Source of the DNA: Simmondsia chinensis
Lineage: Eukaryota > Streptophyta > Magnoliopsida > Caryophyllales > Simmondsiaceae
Length of the DNA stretch: 64,000 bases
NCBI GenBank assembly: GCA_018398585.1
Contig: JAGTTD010000022.1
Coordinates: 9,215,501-9,279,500 of the forward strand
Direction: 5' to 3'
The notes below the pieces were generated by a model. That model was not told the origin of the DNA. It did no database searches and saw only the letters and a program-made list of their open reading frames with translations. Shown here piece after piece: positions 33,901-39,518 of the stretch (positions within the stretch are counted from its first letter, which is position 1; each line of letters begins with the position of its first letter). The translations under genes were made by a program, and so were the position numbers.

Positions 33901-36072
33901 CATCCTGAGGTCTGTCAACCGACTACAATTGTTCGGCAGTGTGAAGGCCCAGCTGTGGTACGTCAATCACTTGCAGTGCTGCTATTGTCTCGTCCATGGT
34001 CTCCTCGATGATGTCAACGCCGGTGTCCCCTGCGCATGTGTCATCTATTGTCACAGCCTCTTCAACGGTTACTATATCTATGTCATCATCAAGGCCGTCT
34101 TTGAGCTCCACATTGTTTCCTCCCGTGCCTCCCACAGTTATGGTGTCAACGCTAGTGTTCTTTTCACATCTCTTCAATTTTTCGAACAAGGAGTCCACGG
34201 TTGCTATTCGAGAAGCTAACGTCCTCATCTTTGCTTCGGCGCGATCGAAGACCTCCTGAGCTATCCTCAAAGCCTCTTGGGCTGCTTAAGGAAAGAGTTG
34301 GACTCATTGCGTTCCTCCTCTTGCTTCTTCTTGAATGAACACATTGTTGCACCGGCTTGCCCCTTGGCTATGTCTTCTTTGTATGCCATGGAGATTTTGA
34401 ATGTCCATCTTACAACAATAGTTGAAAATATCCTTTCCATGCAAATACTTGCAAGCATTCTCGGCATCCTTTCTCAAGGTGAAAGTCACTTGAACTTCAA
34501 CTCTTAAGGAAGTCACTAAGGTGTACTTAATTTCCTTAATACAACCAAAGGGAGAGAAAACTTCGAGGAGCACTTCTTCGGTGATAGGATAAAGAGTCTC
34601 CGAGACCATAACAAGAAACGTGGCCATGACGAGAGTGCAGCGAATTTTTTTTTTTAAATTCAGTAATTGAGTTCCTTAGATCTCAAGGGAAATAAAATTT
34701 GCAGTGGATTTTTTTTTTTTTTTTTTTTTGATACGGTAGTGATGAACGAACATAAAGGATAGTTTGAGGCTCCGATCGAAAGATGGTTCTGATACCACTT
34801 TGTCACGATCCAAAGGCGCGCATCTAAAACCGAAGTCAAGAGAATCTTGAAAAGGGATAGATTTTGGAGAGTTTAGATGAGAAAATAAGGTGAATTAGAG
34901 TTAAGATGACAAAAGAATTAGAATTACACTTAGATGAGAAGAGAAAGTGAAAGCCTAGATGAGAAAGAGATAGAAATTCAAGATGAAAAAAATAGAGAAG
35001 TGTCATTCATAATATTTGTTGGATGATTTCATTACATAACTACTACCCCTATTTATAGATTGCCAATACATGAAAAATGTGCAAGTGAAGGCTCTAGAAT
35101 CACCCATCTTCCCAACAGCCCCATTGAATGCACGGCTAGAGCAAGGCTTGACTAGATACATTTGCACATGTGCTCCCCTAGGGACACGTCCTATCCATGC
35201 ACCAAGGCACCCCTTCCCAAGTGATTGTCCTTACATAATATTCTAGAATAATCCTTAAGTAATTACTACTACTTAGCTACTGTTACATGCAAGGACTATT
35301 CAAGAAGCTTTTAGAGCATTCTAAAATATTCCGGAAAAAATTGTAAATTAAAATAAAATAGAAAAGTACTACTAAATTATGCGTCGATTCGGGATCAGGA
35401 CAAGGTCACGGTCTAGGATCGTGACACTTTTTTATTGGACAAAATTGATACTTCATCTAGGACTAGTAGAACTTCAAAAAAGATAAGACAATTTGTCATA
35501 AAATAAAACATAGGCACTATTTTCAAAAAAAAAAGAAAGCATACCAGTTTGAACAAACGTATAAACATTAGAGATTATTTCAAATAACTGAAAAAAATGA
35601 GAGATCAATTCGAACAAATTTACAGACATTAGAGACTATTTTGAGTAAACAAACCCAAACTAAACAAATATCAGTGACTAACTTGAGCAAATGGAAGAGA
35701 CACTAATTTGAACTAACGTACAAAAATCGAGGCCAATTAAGTAAACTAAATACTCACCGTAAGAGGGCGGAAGGAGAAGCCCTTGCTAAGGGCAACACCG
35801 GTGCGGGACAAACCCAAGTCCAACCCTAAGCTGAACCCTCCCCCACTCCAAAGTAGGTCCCACTTCCGGCGAAGTGCATTTGGGGCAATCGCATCGTCCA
35901 AGGACCCTATCCTGAAATTTGCCCCATTGATTATCCTCGTCCTTGAGGAACCCCACGGGGCTGAAATTGGGGCCGTACTGCCCTTACATAGGGAAGGGCC
36001 AAGGTTTGAAGTTCCGAAATGGAGGGCTAGAAGGTGTCCATTTGCAACCAGCTGCAGCTTTCCCAGCGCCAT
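813..36072 (-). CDS. YqgF/RuvX-family nuclease gene, six exons over 35 kb (complete locus)
   Basis: Join of 36072-35758, 31938-31879, 31155-31043, 9602-9534, 8015-7964 and 938-813: 735 nt, 244 residues plus stop, in frame throughout. The family has an RNase H-like fold; the bacterial member matures 16S rRNA ends and was earlier called a Holliday-junction resolvase. Plant copies are usually organellar. Residues 1-80 are Ser/Arg-rich and fit a transit peptide. The conserved motifs are [13 protein letters not shown] (D85), [17 protein letters not shown] (about 130-146), LQDEHGTS (E172) and [10 protein letters not shown] (D198). All introns are GT-AG: donors GTGAGT, GTTGGC, GTGCGC, GTAAGG, GTATGG. 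Start: ATG in AAAAATGGCG, with an in-frame TGA 33 nt upstream. Introns are 3.8, 0.7, 21.4, 1.5 and 7.0 kb and hold every transposon between 1.5 and 35.4 kb. The frame looks intact; expression was not tested. No accepted plant symbol is known to me. Confidence 0.94.
1483..2060. repeat. MITE with CTAGGGGTGTAAAC terminal inverted repeats, copy 1
   Basis: The ends CTAGGGGTGTAAAC (1483-1496) and GTTTACACCCCTAG (2047-2060) are a perfect 14-bp inverted repeat. The interior has no ORF and is full of GAGCTC/AATAGCAAGCTC-like short motifs. TIRs of the form TAGGGGTGT are common in plant hAT-type MITEs. I found no convincing 8-bp TSD. Related copies occur at 9717-10017 and 32264-32797, so three introns of one gene carry this family. 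Confidence 0.7.
2081..2234 (+). repeat. copia 5' LTR (154 bp, internally deleted)
   Basis: Matches the 3' LTR except for a 32-bp deletion near 2181-2186, which removes the TATATATAGG box still present in the 3' copy (about 7187-7196). It starts TACTAAAATAG rather than the canonical TG. Confidence 0.9.
2235..2246 (+). other. Primer binding site of the copia element
   Basis: TGGTATCAAAGC directly abuts the 5' LTR. It differs at one base from the usual initiator-methionine tRNA site TGGTATCAGAGC. Confidence 0.85.
2398..3873 (+). pseudogene. copia gag remnant
   Basis: The UBN2-type gag core lies at about 2918-3737 (for example [19 protein letters not shown] and [19 protein letters not shown]), with one TAA near 3072. 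A frameshifted relic of the zinc knuckle (CQICSQPSQ) appears at about 3760-3800; its His and last Cys are lost. A Pro-rich leader precedes the core. Not functional. Confidence 0.8.
3870..4124 (+). pseudogene. copia aspartic protease remnant
   Basis: [14 protein letters not shown] corresponds to the copia D-S/T-G-A-(S/T)-x-H-M active site. The catalytic-loop Gly is replaced by Arg (DSR), which should abolish activity. The following [14 protein letters not shown] is also typical. The frame ends early at TAA 4122-4124. Confidence 0.82.
4297..5097 (+). pseudogene. copia integrase remnant
   Basis: Fragments of GAG-pre-integrase ([18 protein letters not shown] then [14 protein letters not shown], the C-x2-C half of the zinc site) and of the rve core ([17 protein letters not shown], then NGMVKR and [20 protein letters not shown]). 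Broken by stops at about 4290, 4573 and 4780 and by frameshifts. Confidence 0.8.
5587..6330 (+). pseudogene. copia reverse transcriptase remnant
   Basis: RVT_2-type [52 protein letters not shown]. The catalytic YVDD box reads [11 protein letters not shown], so the second Asp is Tyr. A frameshift near 6170 precedes [17 protein letters not shown]. Confidence 0.9.
6358..7071 (+). pseudogene. copia RNase H remnant
   Basis: Typical C-terminus: [33 protein letters not shown], then [15 protein letters not shown] and [14 protein letters not shown]. Stops lie at 6745-6747, about 6765 and 6824. One is DWIR changed to D-stop-IR, a TGG-to-TAG change. Confidence 0.88.
7066..7251 (+). repeat. copia 3' LTR (186 bp)
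   Basis: Full-length LTR ending TTATTCACA, followed by TSD ACAAC (7252-7256). It retains the TATATATAGG promoter box missing from the 5' copy. Confidence 0.92.
7257..7963. other. Intron 5 sequence, no gene seen
   Basis: Non-coding sequence between the copia element and exon 5. It begins with a CA/CCACC-rich stretch (7260-7540) and then is ordinary AT-rich intron. No repeat boundary or RNA gene was recognised. Confidence 0.6.
7964..8015 (-). CDS. YqgF/RuvX-like gene, exon 5
   Basis: A 52-nt exon encoding [17 protein letters not shown], containing the last catalytic Asp (D198) in the VDAYAA helix. Acceptor cttcag|GGG restores Leu186; donor GTG|GTATGG, phase 0. It lies just beyond the 7.0-kb intron that holds the copia element. 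Confidence 0.92.
8890..9131. repeat. MITE-like element with GTTTGGT inverted ends, intron 4
   Basis: Starts CCTGTTTGGTATC and ends GAGACCAAACGGG, an imperfect 13-bp inverted repeat. The interior folds on itself (T-rich arm at 8960-8995, A-rich arm at 9040-9060) and has no ORF. Such GTTTGG/CCAAAC hairpin elements are frequent in plant introns. TSD unclear. Confidence 0.55.
9534..9602 (-). CDS. YqgF/RuvX-like gene, exon 4
   Basis: A 69-nt exon encoding (R)[17 protein letters not shown] and on to NRMIN. It carries the conserved D-E-x-x-(S/T) motif (DEHGTS, Glu172). Acceptor ctcaag|GGG completes the AG|G arginine codon; donor TT|GTAAGG leaves two bases of Leu186. Phases match both neighbours. 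Confidence 0.92.
9717..10017. repeat. MITE of the TAGGGGTGTAAAC family, copy 2
   Basis: Begins TTGGGGGTGTAAAC and ends GTTTATATCCTA, a decayed version of the ends of copy 1. The interior shares short GAGCTCG and AATAAGGGCTC motifs. It lies in intron 3, next to the TSD of the 10047-16863 element. Confidence 0.6.
10047..10248 (+). repeat. 5' LTR of the compound element
   Basis: 202 bp, TGATGCAGC to GCTACATCA, with a TATAAATAGAG box near 10163. About 85% similar by eye to the 3' LTR. Confidence 0.85.
10934..11713 (+). CDS. Unrecognised 259-residue ORF in the compound LTR element
   Basis: Intact from ATG 10934 to TAA 11711-11713. Residues 1-115 are a mixed globular-looking region rich in His/Tyr/Pro (for example [18 protein letters not shown] and [16 protein letters not shown]). 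Residues about 120-165 are a Lys/Glu-rich charged stretch, probably coiled coil. Residues 170-259 are again mixed, with a Phe-rich patch. I see no gag zinc knuckle, protease or known domain. The stop codon lies one base before the internal LTR. It may be a captured or element-specific protein; the function is unknown. Confidence 0.55.
   Translation: MSTTSSVTLTSNYFSTSKLDHPSQISMDHSRGNFSHPYHWWKFVWHPVFFMMDHIPDAHYVSRLKGKLYVLPLNKPGAYLRAYHDTTSPISSLVPTYELPYDPDTIYCLLPKLPTSKEVQGTKTKIKDKEEEDEAKEEKEEENKVKEEEEETKNKAKEEHCKASQHIQLLGNMDEACSENFINFIISEELVKSTSPKVKILHFIQNGPCTQKDVCYNFFFLLLFKTHGRLFLNKGGTDATRMKMINDYRRFEFYWILIE
11715..11969 (+). repeat. Internal LTR of a related subfamily
   Basis: 255 bp, TGATAGGATTA to GCTACATCA. 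The 3' half (TATA box AATAAATAGAGC, AATTGAGT, GCTACATCA) is close to the outer LTRs; the 5' half differs. It is followed at 11973-11984 by a perfect primer site TGGTATCAGAGC. That makes it a true 5' LTR joined inside the element, not a simple solo insertion; no TSD flanks it. Confidence 0.8.
12002..12365 (+). pseudogene. Retropepsin-like fragment, first part
   Basis: Starts with ATG after the internal primer site; TAG at about 12050. Reads [19 protein letters not shown], then [20 protein letters not shown], a retropepsin-like segment with Asp replaced by Asn (NTGA), then [15 protein letters not shown]. It is broken at 12365 by the nested gypsy element and resumes at 16381 in the same frame. 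Confidence 0.65.
12366..12945 (+). repeat. 5' LTR of the nested gypsy element
   Basis: 580 bp; TATA-like CCTATAAATAAGAG near 12699. Over 90% identical by eye to the 3' LTR. Confidence 0.88.
12972..14093 (+). pseudogene. Ty3/gypsy gag, nearly full length
   Basis: Starts [10 protein letters not shown] at 12972, 11 bp after the primer site, with a TAA near 13032. It is then open from 13035 to 14015. A coiled-coil N-terminus ([20 protein letters not shown]) precedes the gag core ([47 protein letters not shown]). After stops at 14013-14015 and 14031-14033, in the same frame, lies a zinc-knuckle relic: the first Cys is lost, CDGPQ stands where CDGPH is usual, then [15 protein letters not shown]. 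Confidence 0.85.
14100..14740 (+). repeat. Degenerate GC-rich tandem repeats encoding Gln-Gly-Ala-rich linker
   Basis: Multiple imperfect copies of GGTGCRCAGGSCAMRG-like units. In the frame of the protease (14404-14826) they read [37 protein letters not shown] and so on, with one TAG at 14605. Because the repeat is GC-rich, ORFs appear in several frames of both strands; I regard those as shadows. Confidence 0.75.
14741..15267 (+). pseudogene. gypsy retropepsin-like protease
   Basis: Reads [20 protein letters not shown]: catalytic DTGA present, then HNFISK, a TAG at 14824, and [20 protein letters not shown] with [15 protein letters not shown] (the family D-F-x-x-x-L-G-x-D/E segment). This is the usual gypsy protease continuing into the pre-RT linker. 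It ends at 15267 with no RT after it. Confidence 0.83.
15465..15803 (+). pseudogene. Chromodomain-like tail of the RT-less gypsy element
   Basis: About 112 residues. [20 protein letters not shown] resembles the chromodomain signature (YLVxWKG-x(3-4)-(E/D)-x-(S/T)WE), which chromoviruses carry at the integrase C-terminus. The frame runs into the 3' LTR. The integrase upstream is missing, so the internal deletion spans RT to integrase. Confidence 0.6.
15782..16376 (+). repeat. 3' LTR of the nested gypsy element
   Basis: 595 bp, ending CATCCCGTGACA. Differs from the 5' copy by scattered substitutions and an added G-rich stretch near 16281-16299. Confidence 0.88.
16381..16662 (+). pseudogene. 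Retropepsin-like fragment, second part
   Basis: With the nested element and one copy of GTGC removed, the frame continues ...[18 protein letters not shown] and [15 protein letters not shown] before stops at about 16472 and 16501. A second frame near 16500-16660 ends at the purine tract ACACGGGGAGAA before the 3' LTR. Confidence 0.6.
16663..16863 (+). repeat. 3' LTR of the compound element
   Basis: 201 bp, TGATGCAGC to GCTCCATCA, followed by TSD TATAG (16864-16868). Confidence 0.85.
16869..18055. other. Intron 3 sequence, no gene seen
   Basis: AT-rich non-coding sequence between the compound element and the hAT complex. No ORF of note, RNA gene or paired repeat was found. Confidence 0.55.
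18340..18410 (+). repeat. Possible tRNA-derived sequence inside the hAT element
   Basis: TTTGGCTTGATGGT (A-box-like) lies 39 nt before GAGTTCGAATCCC, a good RNA polymerase III B box, and a T-rich stretch follows. It may be a short tRNA-derived insertion or a chance match in the 5' non-coding part of the transposon. Confidence 0.35.
18886..21220 (+). pseudogene. hAT transposase (TTF-type zinc finger, hAT dimerisation domain)
   Basis: About 775 codons from MFKYFKRK. The TTF-type zinc-finger region is near residues 80-110 ([19 protein letters not shown]). Catalytic-core motifs are [28 protein letters not shown] and [12 protein letters not shown] (C-x2-H). The C-terminal dimerisation motif is [13 protein letters not shown] with the conserved Glu. 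Lesions are few: TGA 19345-19347 and TAG 21107-21109 (both where Trp is expected), TAA 19999-20001 just before VHCFAH, and a frameshift near 20690. So the copy is recently inactivated. Confidence 0.93.
22507..22667 (-). repeat. tRNA-derived SINE
   Basis: On the minus strand it starts with A box TAGCTCAGCTGG and B box GGGATTGAATCCC at tRNA-like spacing. About 90 bp of body follows, ending in an A-rich tail (plus strand 22507-22520). Flanks ACCTCAATGTAT and ACCTCATTGCAT are a 12-bp TSD with two mismatches. Inserted in host intron 3. Confidence 0.72.
22967..23569 (+). repeat. 5' LTR of the PDS5-carrying element
   Basis: 603 bp, AATGCAG to CCTACATCA. It contains about 115 bp (23171-23286) with no counterpart in the 3' LTR. 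Confidence 0.82.
23665..24083 (+). pseudogene. Captured PDS5 (cohesin cofactor) fragment, first part
   Basis: PDS5 is a HEAT-repeat regulator of cohesin. The fragment starts about 80 bp after the primer site ([16 protein letters not shown]), shifts frame at about 23725 ([55 protein letters not shown]) and again at about 23941 ([39 protein letters not shown]). These are the family's diagnostic plant N-terminal HEAT segments. No introns are visible over about 140 residues, which suggests capture from spliced RNA. The reading direction is that of the element. Confidence 0.88.
24084..25041 (-). repeat. 3' LTR of the minus-strand copia element
   Basis: 958 bp; contains TATATATAAGG (minus, near 24741) and a (CT)n tract at 24435-24460. 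Confidence 0.87.
25640..25763 (-). pseudogene. copia RNase H C-terminal remnant
   Basis: On the minus strand reads [20 protein letters not shown] followed by [12 protein letters not shown], the usual copia polyprotein end (EKNLADPLTK then the GMGLK tail). SINE copy 1 is inserted just upstream of it. Confidence 0.75.
25764..26001 (+). mobile_element. 5S rRNA-headed SINE, copy 1
   Basis: 238 bp with a perfect 18-bp TSD TACACAATTTAGTGATAT (25746-25763, 26002-26019). The first about 105 bp resemble plant 5S rRNA, including the internal promoter: GAACTCCGAAGTTAAGC, GAGAGTAGTA and GGATGGGTGACCTCCTGGGA. The next about 125 bp match the 3' end of the RTE LINE at 38571-39840: GGAAACAGCCTCTC, AAGGCTGCATACATC, GAGCCCTTGAGGCACTGGG, TATGTT. 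It is a retroposed chimera, not a 5S gene. Confidence 0.9.
26035..26289 (+). mobile_element. 5S rRNA-headed SINE, copy 2
   Basis: Same architecture. 5S-like head from GGGCTCATTTACCAGGCAG to GAAAGTCCTCGTGCTGCC, with the C box mutated (GATGAGTAACCTCATGG). LINE-like tail from GGTTGGGGGTCCTCGG to CTGTTGTTGTTGTA. A degenerate TSD-like pair flanks it (ACTGTCTTTCGAATAG and ACTTTCTTCCAAGTAG). It looks older than copy 1, which inserted next to it. Confidence 0.85.
28340..29311 (-). repeat. 5' LTR of the minus-strand copia element
   Basis: 972 bp, about 90% similar to the other LTR. It has a 20-bp tandem duplication (CTGCTCTGGCGCACATAGTA, twice, at about 28461-28500) absent from the 3' copy. Confidence 0.87.
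29312..29580 (+). pseudogene. Captured PDS5 fragment, second part
   Basis: Removing the copia insertion and one GTTAG copy restores the codons of ...[15 protein letters not shown]. The frame goes on through [19 protein letters not shown] and [15 protein letters not shown] to a TAA at about 29458, then a decayed continuation ([16 protein letters not shown]). These follow PDS5 order exactly. Confidence 0.88.
29884..30402 (+). repeat. 3' LTR of the PDS5-carrying element
   Basis: About 519 bp starting TGATGCAGC. It has a (CCCCTT)n tract near its end at 30356-30390. The terminal bases do not match the 5' LTR well. Confidence 0.7.
30403..31042. other. Intron 3 sequence, no gene seen
   Basis: Non-coding sequence between the PDS5-carrying element and exon 3. 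It includes the polypyrimidine-rich region upstream (in gene sense) of nothing recognisable. No repeats were paired. Confidence 0.5.
31043..31155 (-). CDS. YqgF/RuvX-like gene, exon 3
   Basis: Encodes [18 protein letters not shown] and on to LAVRAAE plus two bases of an Arg codon: the conserved GLP(K/L)xxDG and PQSxxV segment. Acceptor tatag|GAG, donor AG|GTGCGC. The next exon is 21.4 kb away, beyond three transposon complexes. Confidence 0.92.
31156..31878. other. Intron 2, transposon-free
   Basis: A 723-bp intron with ordinary AT-rich sequence. It is the only intron of the gene in which I found no repeat. Confidence 0.6.
31879..31938 (-). CDS. YqgF/RuvX-like gene, exon 2
   Basis: A 60-nt exon, phase 0 at both ends, encoding [14 protein letters not shown]... 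(20 residues), the helix after the first beta-hairpin of the fold. Acceptor is attag|GTG. The donor GAG|GTTGGC is weak at +3 to +5, but it joins exactly to EADEF of exon 3, as expected for the family. Confidence 0.9.
32264..32797. repeat. MITE of the TAGGGGTGTAAAC family, copy 3
   Basis: Starts CTAGGGGTGTAAATAG and ends near AAGGTGTAGCCCTAA, a decayed inverted end. The interior has the same AGCTCAACTC and ATAACGAGCTTG motifs as copy 1. Intron 1. Confidence 0.62.
32955..33574 (-). repeat. 3' LTR of the RRM element
   Basis: 620 bp; TATA-like CTATAAATAGGGG on the minus strand near 33200-33210. About 93% similar to the 5' LTR. Confidence 0.88.
33554..34627 (-). pseudogene. PTB-like RRM protein ORF of the LTR element
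   Basis: One frame of about 357 codons with TGA and TAA at about 34304 and 34286 and a TAG or TGA at 33923-33925. Residues 1-80 resemble an RRM of polypyrimidine-tract-binding proteins: [20 protein letters not shown], then [20 protein letters not shown] and [15 protein letters not shown] (PTB RRM2 order: YPVT...VF.P.G, A..A...L.G..IYDGCCQLDIQ). After it come a helical Ala/Glu segment ([20 protein letters not shown]), an acidic Asp/Thr-rich stretch, and a basic Lys/Arg/Gln tail. Whether the RRM is a captured host exon or a long-standing part of this element family cannot be told here. Confidence 0.78.
34801..35426 (-). repeat. 5' LTR of the RRM element
   Basis: 626 bp; CTATAAATAGGGG on the minus strand near 35050-35060. 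Directly followed on the minus strand by AAG and the primer site. Confidence 0.88.
35758..36072 (-). CDS. YqgF/RuvX-like gene, exon 1
   Basis: Encodes residues 1-105: a presumed organellar transit peptide, then the first catalytic motif [13 protein letters not shown] with Asp85. It ends after RPLT, phase 0, at donor ACG|GTGAGT. Without splicing the frame would run only three codons further before a stop, which supports the donor. Confidence 0.93.
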
Positions 36073-37621
36073 TTTTGCTTCTGCAGGGGCTGGATGAATC
36101 TGTCAAAGCCCAAAATTTTTCAAAAATAGATACTGACTTTGAAAAGGGGGTTTAAGCTGGTCTTTTTTAATTAAAAGAATCTTTAATATTTATAAGTTTG
36201 TTTAAATTATCCATCATCTTTTTTAGTTTAAAATAGCCCTATTTTATTTTATCATAAAAGTAGTTATTTATTTATACTTTAATTTTGAGATAGAATTGGT
36301 CATAAAATTGGAAACTAATTTTGTCATAAAATAAAATATAAGAGAATTATTTTAAAGAAGAACAACAATGAGGAACCAATTTACGTAAACTTATAAACAT
36401 TGGGGGATCATTTAAACAAAATATAAGAACCAATTTGAATAAACTTACAATCATTATAACGATCAAAGAGTTAATAACTCAAGATACTGCCATTGAACAT
36501 TGCCTATAAGCACAATTCTCGTGCTTTTGTACTTAAATGAATGGATAATTTATCACTTAAAGCTACCCACCAGGGCCTTTCCTCAATGGTATGAGGCAAG
36601 TGAAGAATAGAGTGTTGCTTTAGCCAAGAGGTTTGGAATTCAATTCCCCCTTTGAATCTCTCACTGAGAAATCATTGACTTAATGACTCTTGTGGTGTAT
36701 GGGTTGCCGCATGGAATGGGGTTTACCAGTAACCGGATTCTTCATTGGCAAATTTATCACTTGATGCTTTAAAGTTTTATATTTATTATTTAGGTATTAT
36801 CATACTTTATTATACATAATAAGATGATTGTAAATTTACAAATATTACCATTAAGGCACTATCAACTACAATTCGGAGAATTTTTGCCAAAAATGCTAAC
36901 ACTGTGACACGGAATGTCATGAAGATTGGATAGAATTTAATTAGTTTAGTTTTAGCCAGATTTAATAATGTTAGGATTTATCAGTACATTTATCAATTAG
37001 GATTTAATTTATCTTTATATTTACATTTATGAAGTAGAGTTTAACTATCAATATGTTTATCTTTTTATGATTTATTCTGACAGAATCTTCAATTATAAAT
37101 AGTCCTAGGATTGAGCCATTTAAGTAAGTGATTCTTGAGCTTCAACTTATGAATAAAATTGAGGGTTCCTCTTTTCTATTTCTCTCTAGGATTGAGAATT
37201 ATTTTATTCTTAACCTTATCAATCAGGTTGGTAAAATAGACAATTGCTGTAATGGAGTTATAACCTCACCACAATCAGCAACCTATTTATATCCTTCGCC
37301 CAGCCAAACAGGTTGGTGAAAACGGCTGTCTCTCTATATCCTTGGCCTTGCCTACCAAGGTTGTGAATTTGGCTATGTTGTAGTCGGATTTTTAATCTCG
37401 CCAAGATCAACAACCTATCAATTATTATAGTAGGGTTTCTAACCTCACCACAACTGGTACCTATCAATTTGCCGTCGTACATTCCTACGTCACATTAAAT
37501 ATGTTTCTAGTAATATATAGGTGGCCTCCATTCCCCACCAAAGTCAAGGTGATTCTTTTCCAAAAAAAAAAAAATTTGCTTACAAAGGGTGTGATTCTGA
37601 CAATGTATAGTTACCTTCAAC
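36073..37621. other. Upstream flank of the host gene
   Basis: 5' side of the YqgF-like gene. No ORF of note. Around 36914-37500 there is LTR-like sequence (TGTCATGAAG start, TTATAAATAGTCC, short CAACCTAT repeats) that I could not bound. The host promoter should lie in 36073-36600, but I cannot place a TATA box with confidence. Confidence 0.4.
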
Positions 37622-38350
37622 CAATGGTGGAACTAGAATTTTGGTTCAGGAGAGCTTGAAAAAAAATAATAATAATACAGGTCTTAAATTTGTATAATTA
37701 AAATCATCACAAGAAGCAATAAACATATTTTTTATGATTTCACAACTCAAAAGGATGGAGCAATTACACTCAATCAAACTAAACACAAAAGTATTGGAAA
37801 ATGAAAAAAATACAAAATAATATTTCTGTCATAAGTTACTATAAAATAAACATAAATCACAAAAGTCATAGTTTATATTAAAAAAAGGATATCATTAAAA
37901 TCAAATTTATTATTACCAGTACAAAGTAAAACACAACTAAATAAATAACATTCAAAACAATCCCTTCGAGTTTTCTTGTTTTGGAATCTTTTCATAACTA
38001 TTTCAATATTAATGTCCTCAAAAATGTCTCTCTCAATAAAGATAATCAAGCTAGCACTAAGCCTTGCCATTTGATCTTAATGATATTCAAAGCTAAAAAT
38101 ACTCTCAATCGTACGAGTTGCAACTGGTAAAGTCAACGCCAAAGAGCCTAACCATTTGATCTTAATGGTATTCAAAGCTGAAAATACTCTCTCAATCGAA
38201 CCAGTTGCAACTGGTAAAGTCAATGCCAAACTCAAGAGCAAATACATTCCACCAATTTTCATGCAAGCTCACCAATGCGAGAATCCCACGCTAAAACGCA
38301 TATCAACAATATAGGTATTGAGCTAATCTCCAAGCTTCAATACATAAAAC
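37622..38350 (-). mobile_element. hAT transposon remnant, 3' end only
   Basis: Begins CAATGGTGGAACTAGAAT, a diverged version of the right end of the hAT at 18243-21501. The minus strand encodes the transposase C-terminus: [20 protein letters not shown], then FIERDIFEDINIEIVMKRF and KKTRRDC. An 85-bp piece spanning the dimerisation motif is tandemly duplicated (38067-38151, 38152-38236). The rest is missing. Confidence 0.8.
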
Positions 38351-38570
38351 TGGGAGCAAAATCTTCCGGATAAATGTTAAGTGTGGAGATTGTTTGTTTC
38401 CGTGGCCAAATTTATTAGGGCTAGTGTTAATGGCATGAGTCTTGAGTTTCAAGCAGTTAGAATTGTAAGAGATTTATTTATAGATGGTCTTGGCTGGATT
38501 ATAATGTGCATAAGAGCAAATCGAAATATTGTAATCCTCAGTTTAATAGTGCATATTATTGCTCCCCCTC

Positions 38571-39518
38571 GACATGTATGAGGATGCACAAACTAATGTG
38601 CGTACACGGGAGAAGGAGACAGAAACATTCCCAATAACAGTTGGGGTATACCAAGGTTCTGCCTTGAGCCCCTTTCCGTTCATTTTAGTCATGGATGAGC
38701 TCACCAGGAACATCCAAGAAGATGTACCTTGGTGTATGCTGTTTGCAGATGACATAGTATTAGTGGGGGACTCTTGAGTCGACATAAGGGAGAAGCTAGA
38801 ATTGTAGAGAAGGGCTTTGGAACCGAAGGGCCTACGAATCAGTAGATCCAAGACCAAGTACTTGGAACTCAAGTTCGGTCACTCTACCGTGCCTAGTACA
38901 GAAAATGTCAAGATAGGGTCTAAGACCCTACCGAGAAAGGAGAGTTTCAGATACTTGGGTTCCATAGTACAGCAGAATGGTGAGGTTGACGAGGATGTCA
39001 ACAACAGGATTAAGGTAGGCTGGCAGAAATGGAGGATGGCTTCCGGGGTACTTTGGGATAGAAAGGTCCCGCTAAAGCTAAAGGGAAAATACTATAAGAC
39101 AGTAGTGAGACCGGCTATATTGTATGGGGCAGAGTGTCGCTCAATGAAACAACAGCACACCCAGAAGATGAAGGTGGCAGAGATGAGGATGCTGCGATGG
39201 ATGTGTGGGCACACAAGGAAGGATAGGGTCAGAAACGACGCTATAAGAGGAAAGTTTTGCGTAGCCTCGATCGAGGACAAATTGAGGGAGCAACGCTTGA
39301 GATAGTTTGGACACGTCAGGAGGAGACCGACCACAACTCTAGTCAGGAGATGTGAACATCTACATACGACGCTAGGAAGAAGAGAGAGAGGTAGGCCTAA
39401 GAAGAGTTGGATGGAGACGATCCGACATGACCTGACCCACCTAAACCTAAGTGAGGAGATGGCCTTGGATAGAGCTCGTTGGAGAGTGAGCATAGGGGTA
39501 GTCGATGTAGCGGCCTAG
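38571..39518 (+). pseudogene. RTE LINE reverse transcriptase C-terminal part
   Basis: A single reading frame through three nonsense codons to TAG at about 39518. Motifs run from RT block B' (GSALSPF) and C (FADD) through the thumb (EPKGLRISRSKTKYLELKFG) to the RTE C-terminal segment ending LSEEMALDRARWRVSIGVVD. Confidence 0.92.

Larger units (their letters stand above)
32955..35426 (-). mobile_element. Non-autonomous LTR retrotransposon encoding a PTB-like RRM protein
   Basis: LTRs are 34801-35426 (5', minus) and 32955-33574 (3'), TGTCACGAT...ATCGTGACA, with a perfect TSD CTTTT (32950-32954, 35427-35431). Primer site TGGTATCAGAACC (minus, 34797-34785); purine tract TCAAGGGGAAGGC before the 3' LTR. 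The only coding content is one decayed ORF starting with an RRM; no gag, protease or RT is visible. It lies in intron 1, in the same sense as the host gene, so its LTR signals could act on the host transcript. Confidence 0.88.

Noticed and set aside
36545..36735. A SINE near 36.6 kb
   Set aside because: GGTTTGGAATTCAATTCCC resembles a B box, but no A box at the right distance and no flanking repeat could be found.
36914..37500. A solo LTR upstream of the host gene
   Set aside because: TGTCATGAAG, TTATAAATAG and short repeats look LTR-like, but I could not find a matching end or TSD, so I do not call it.
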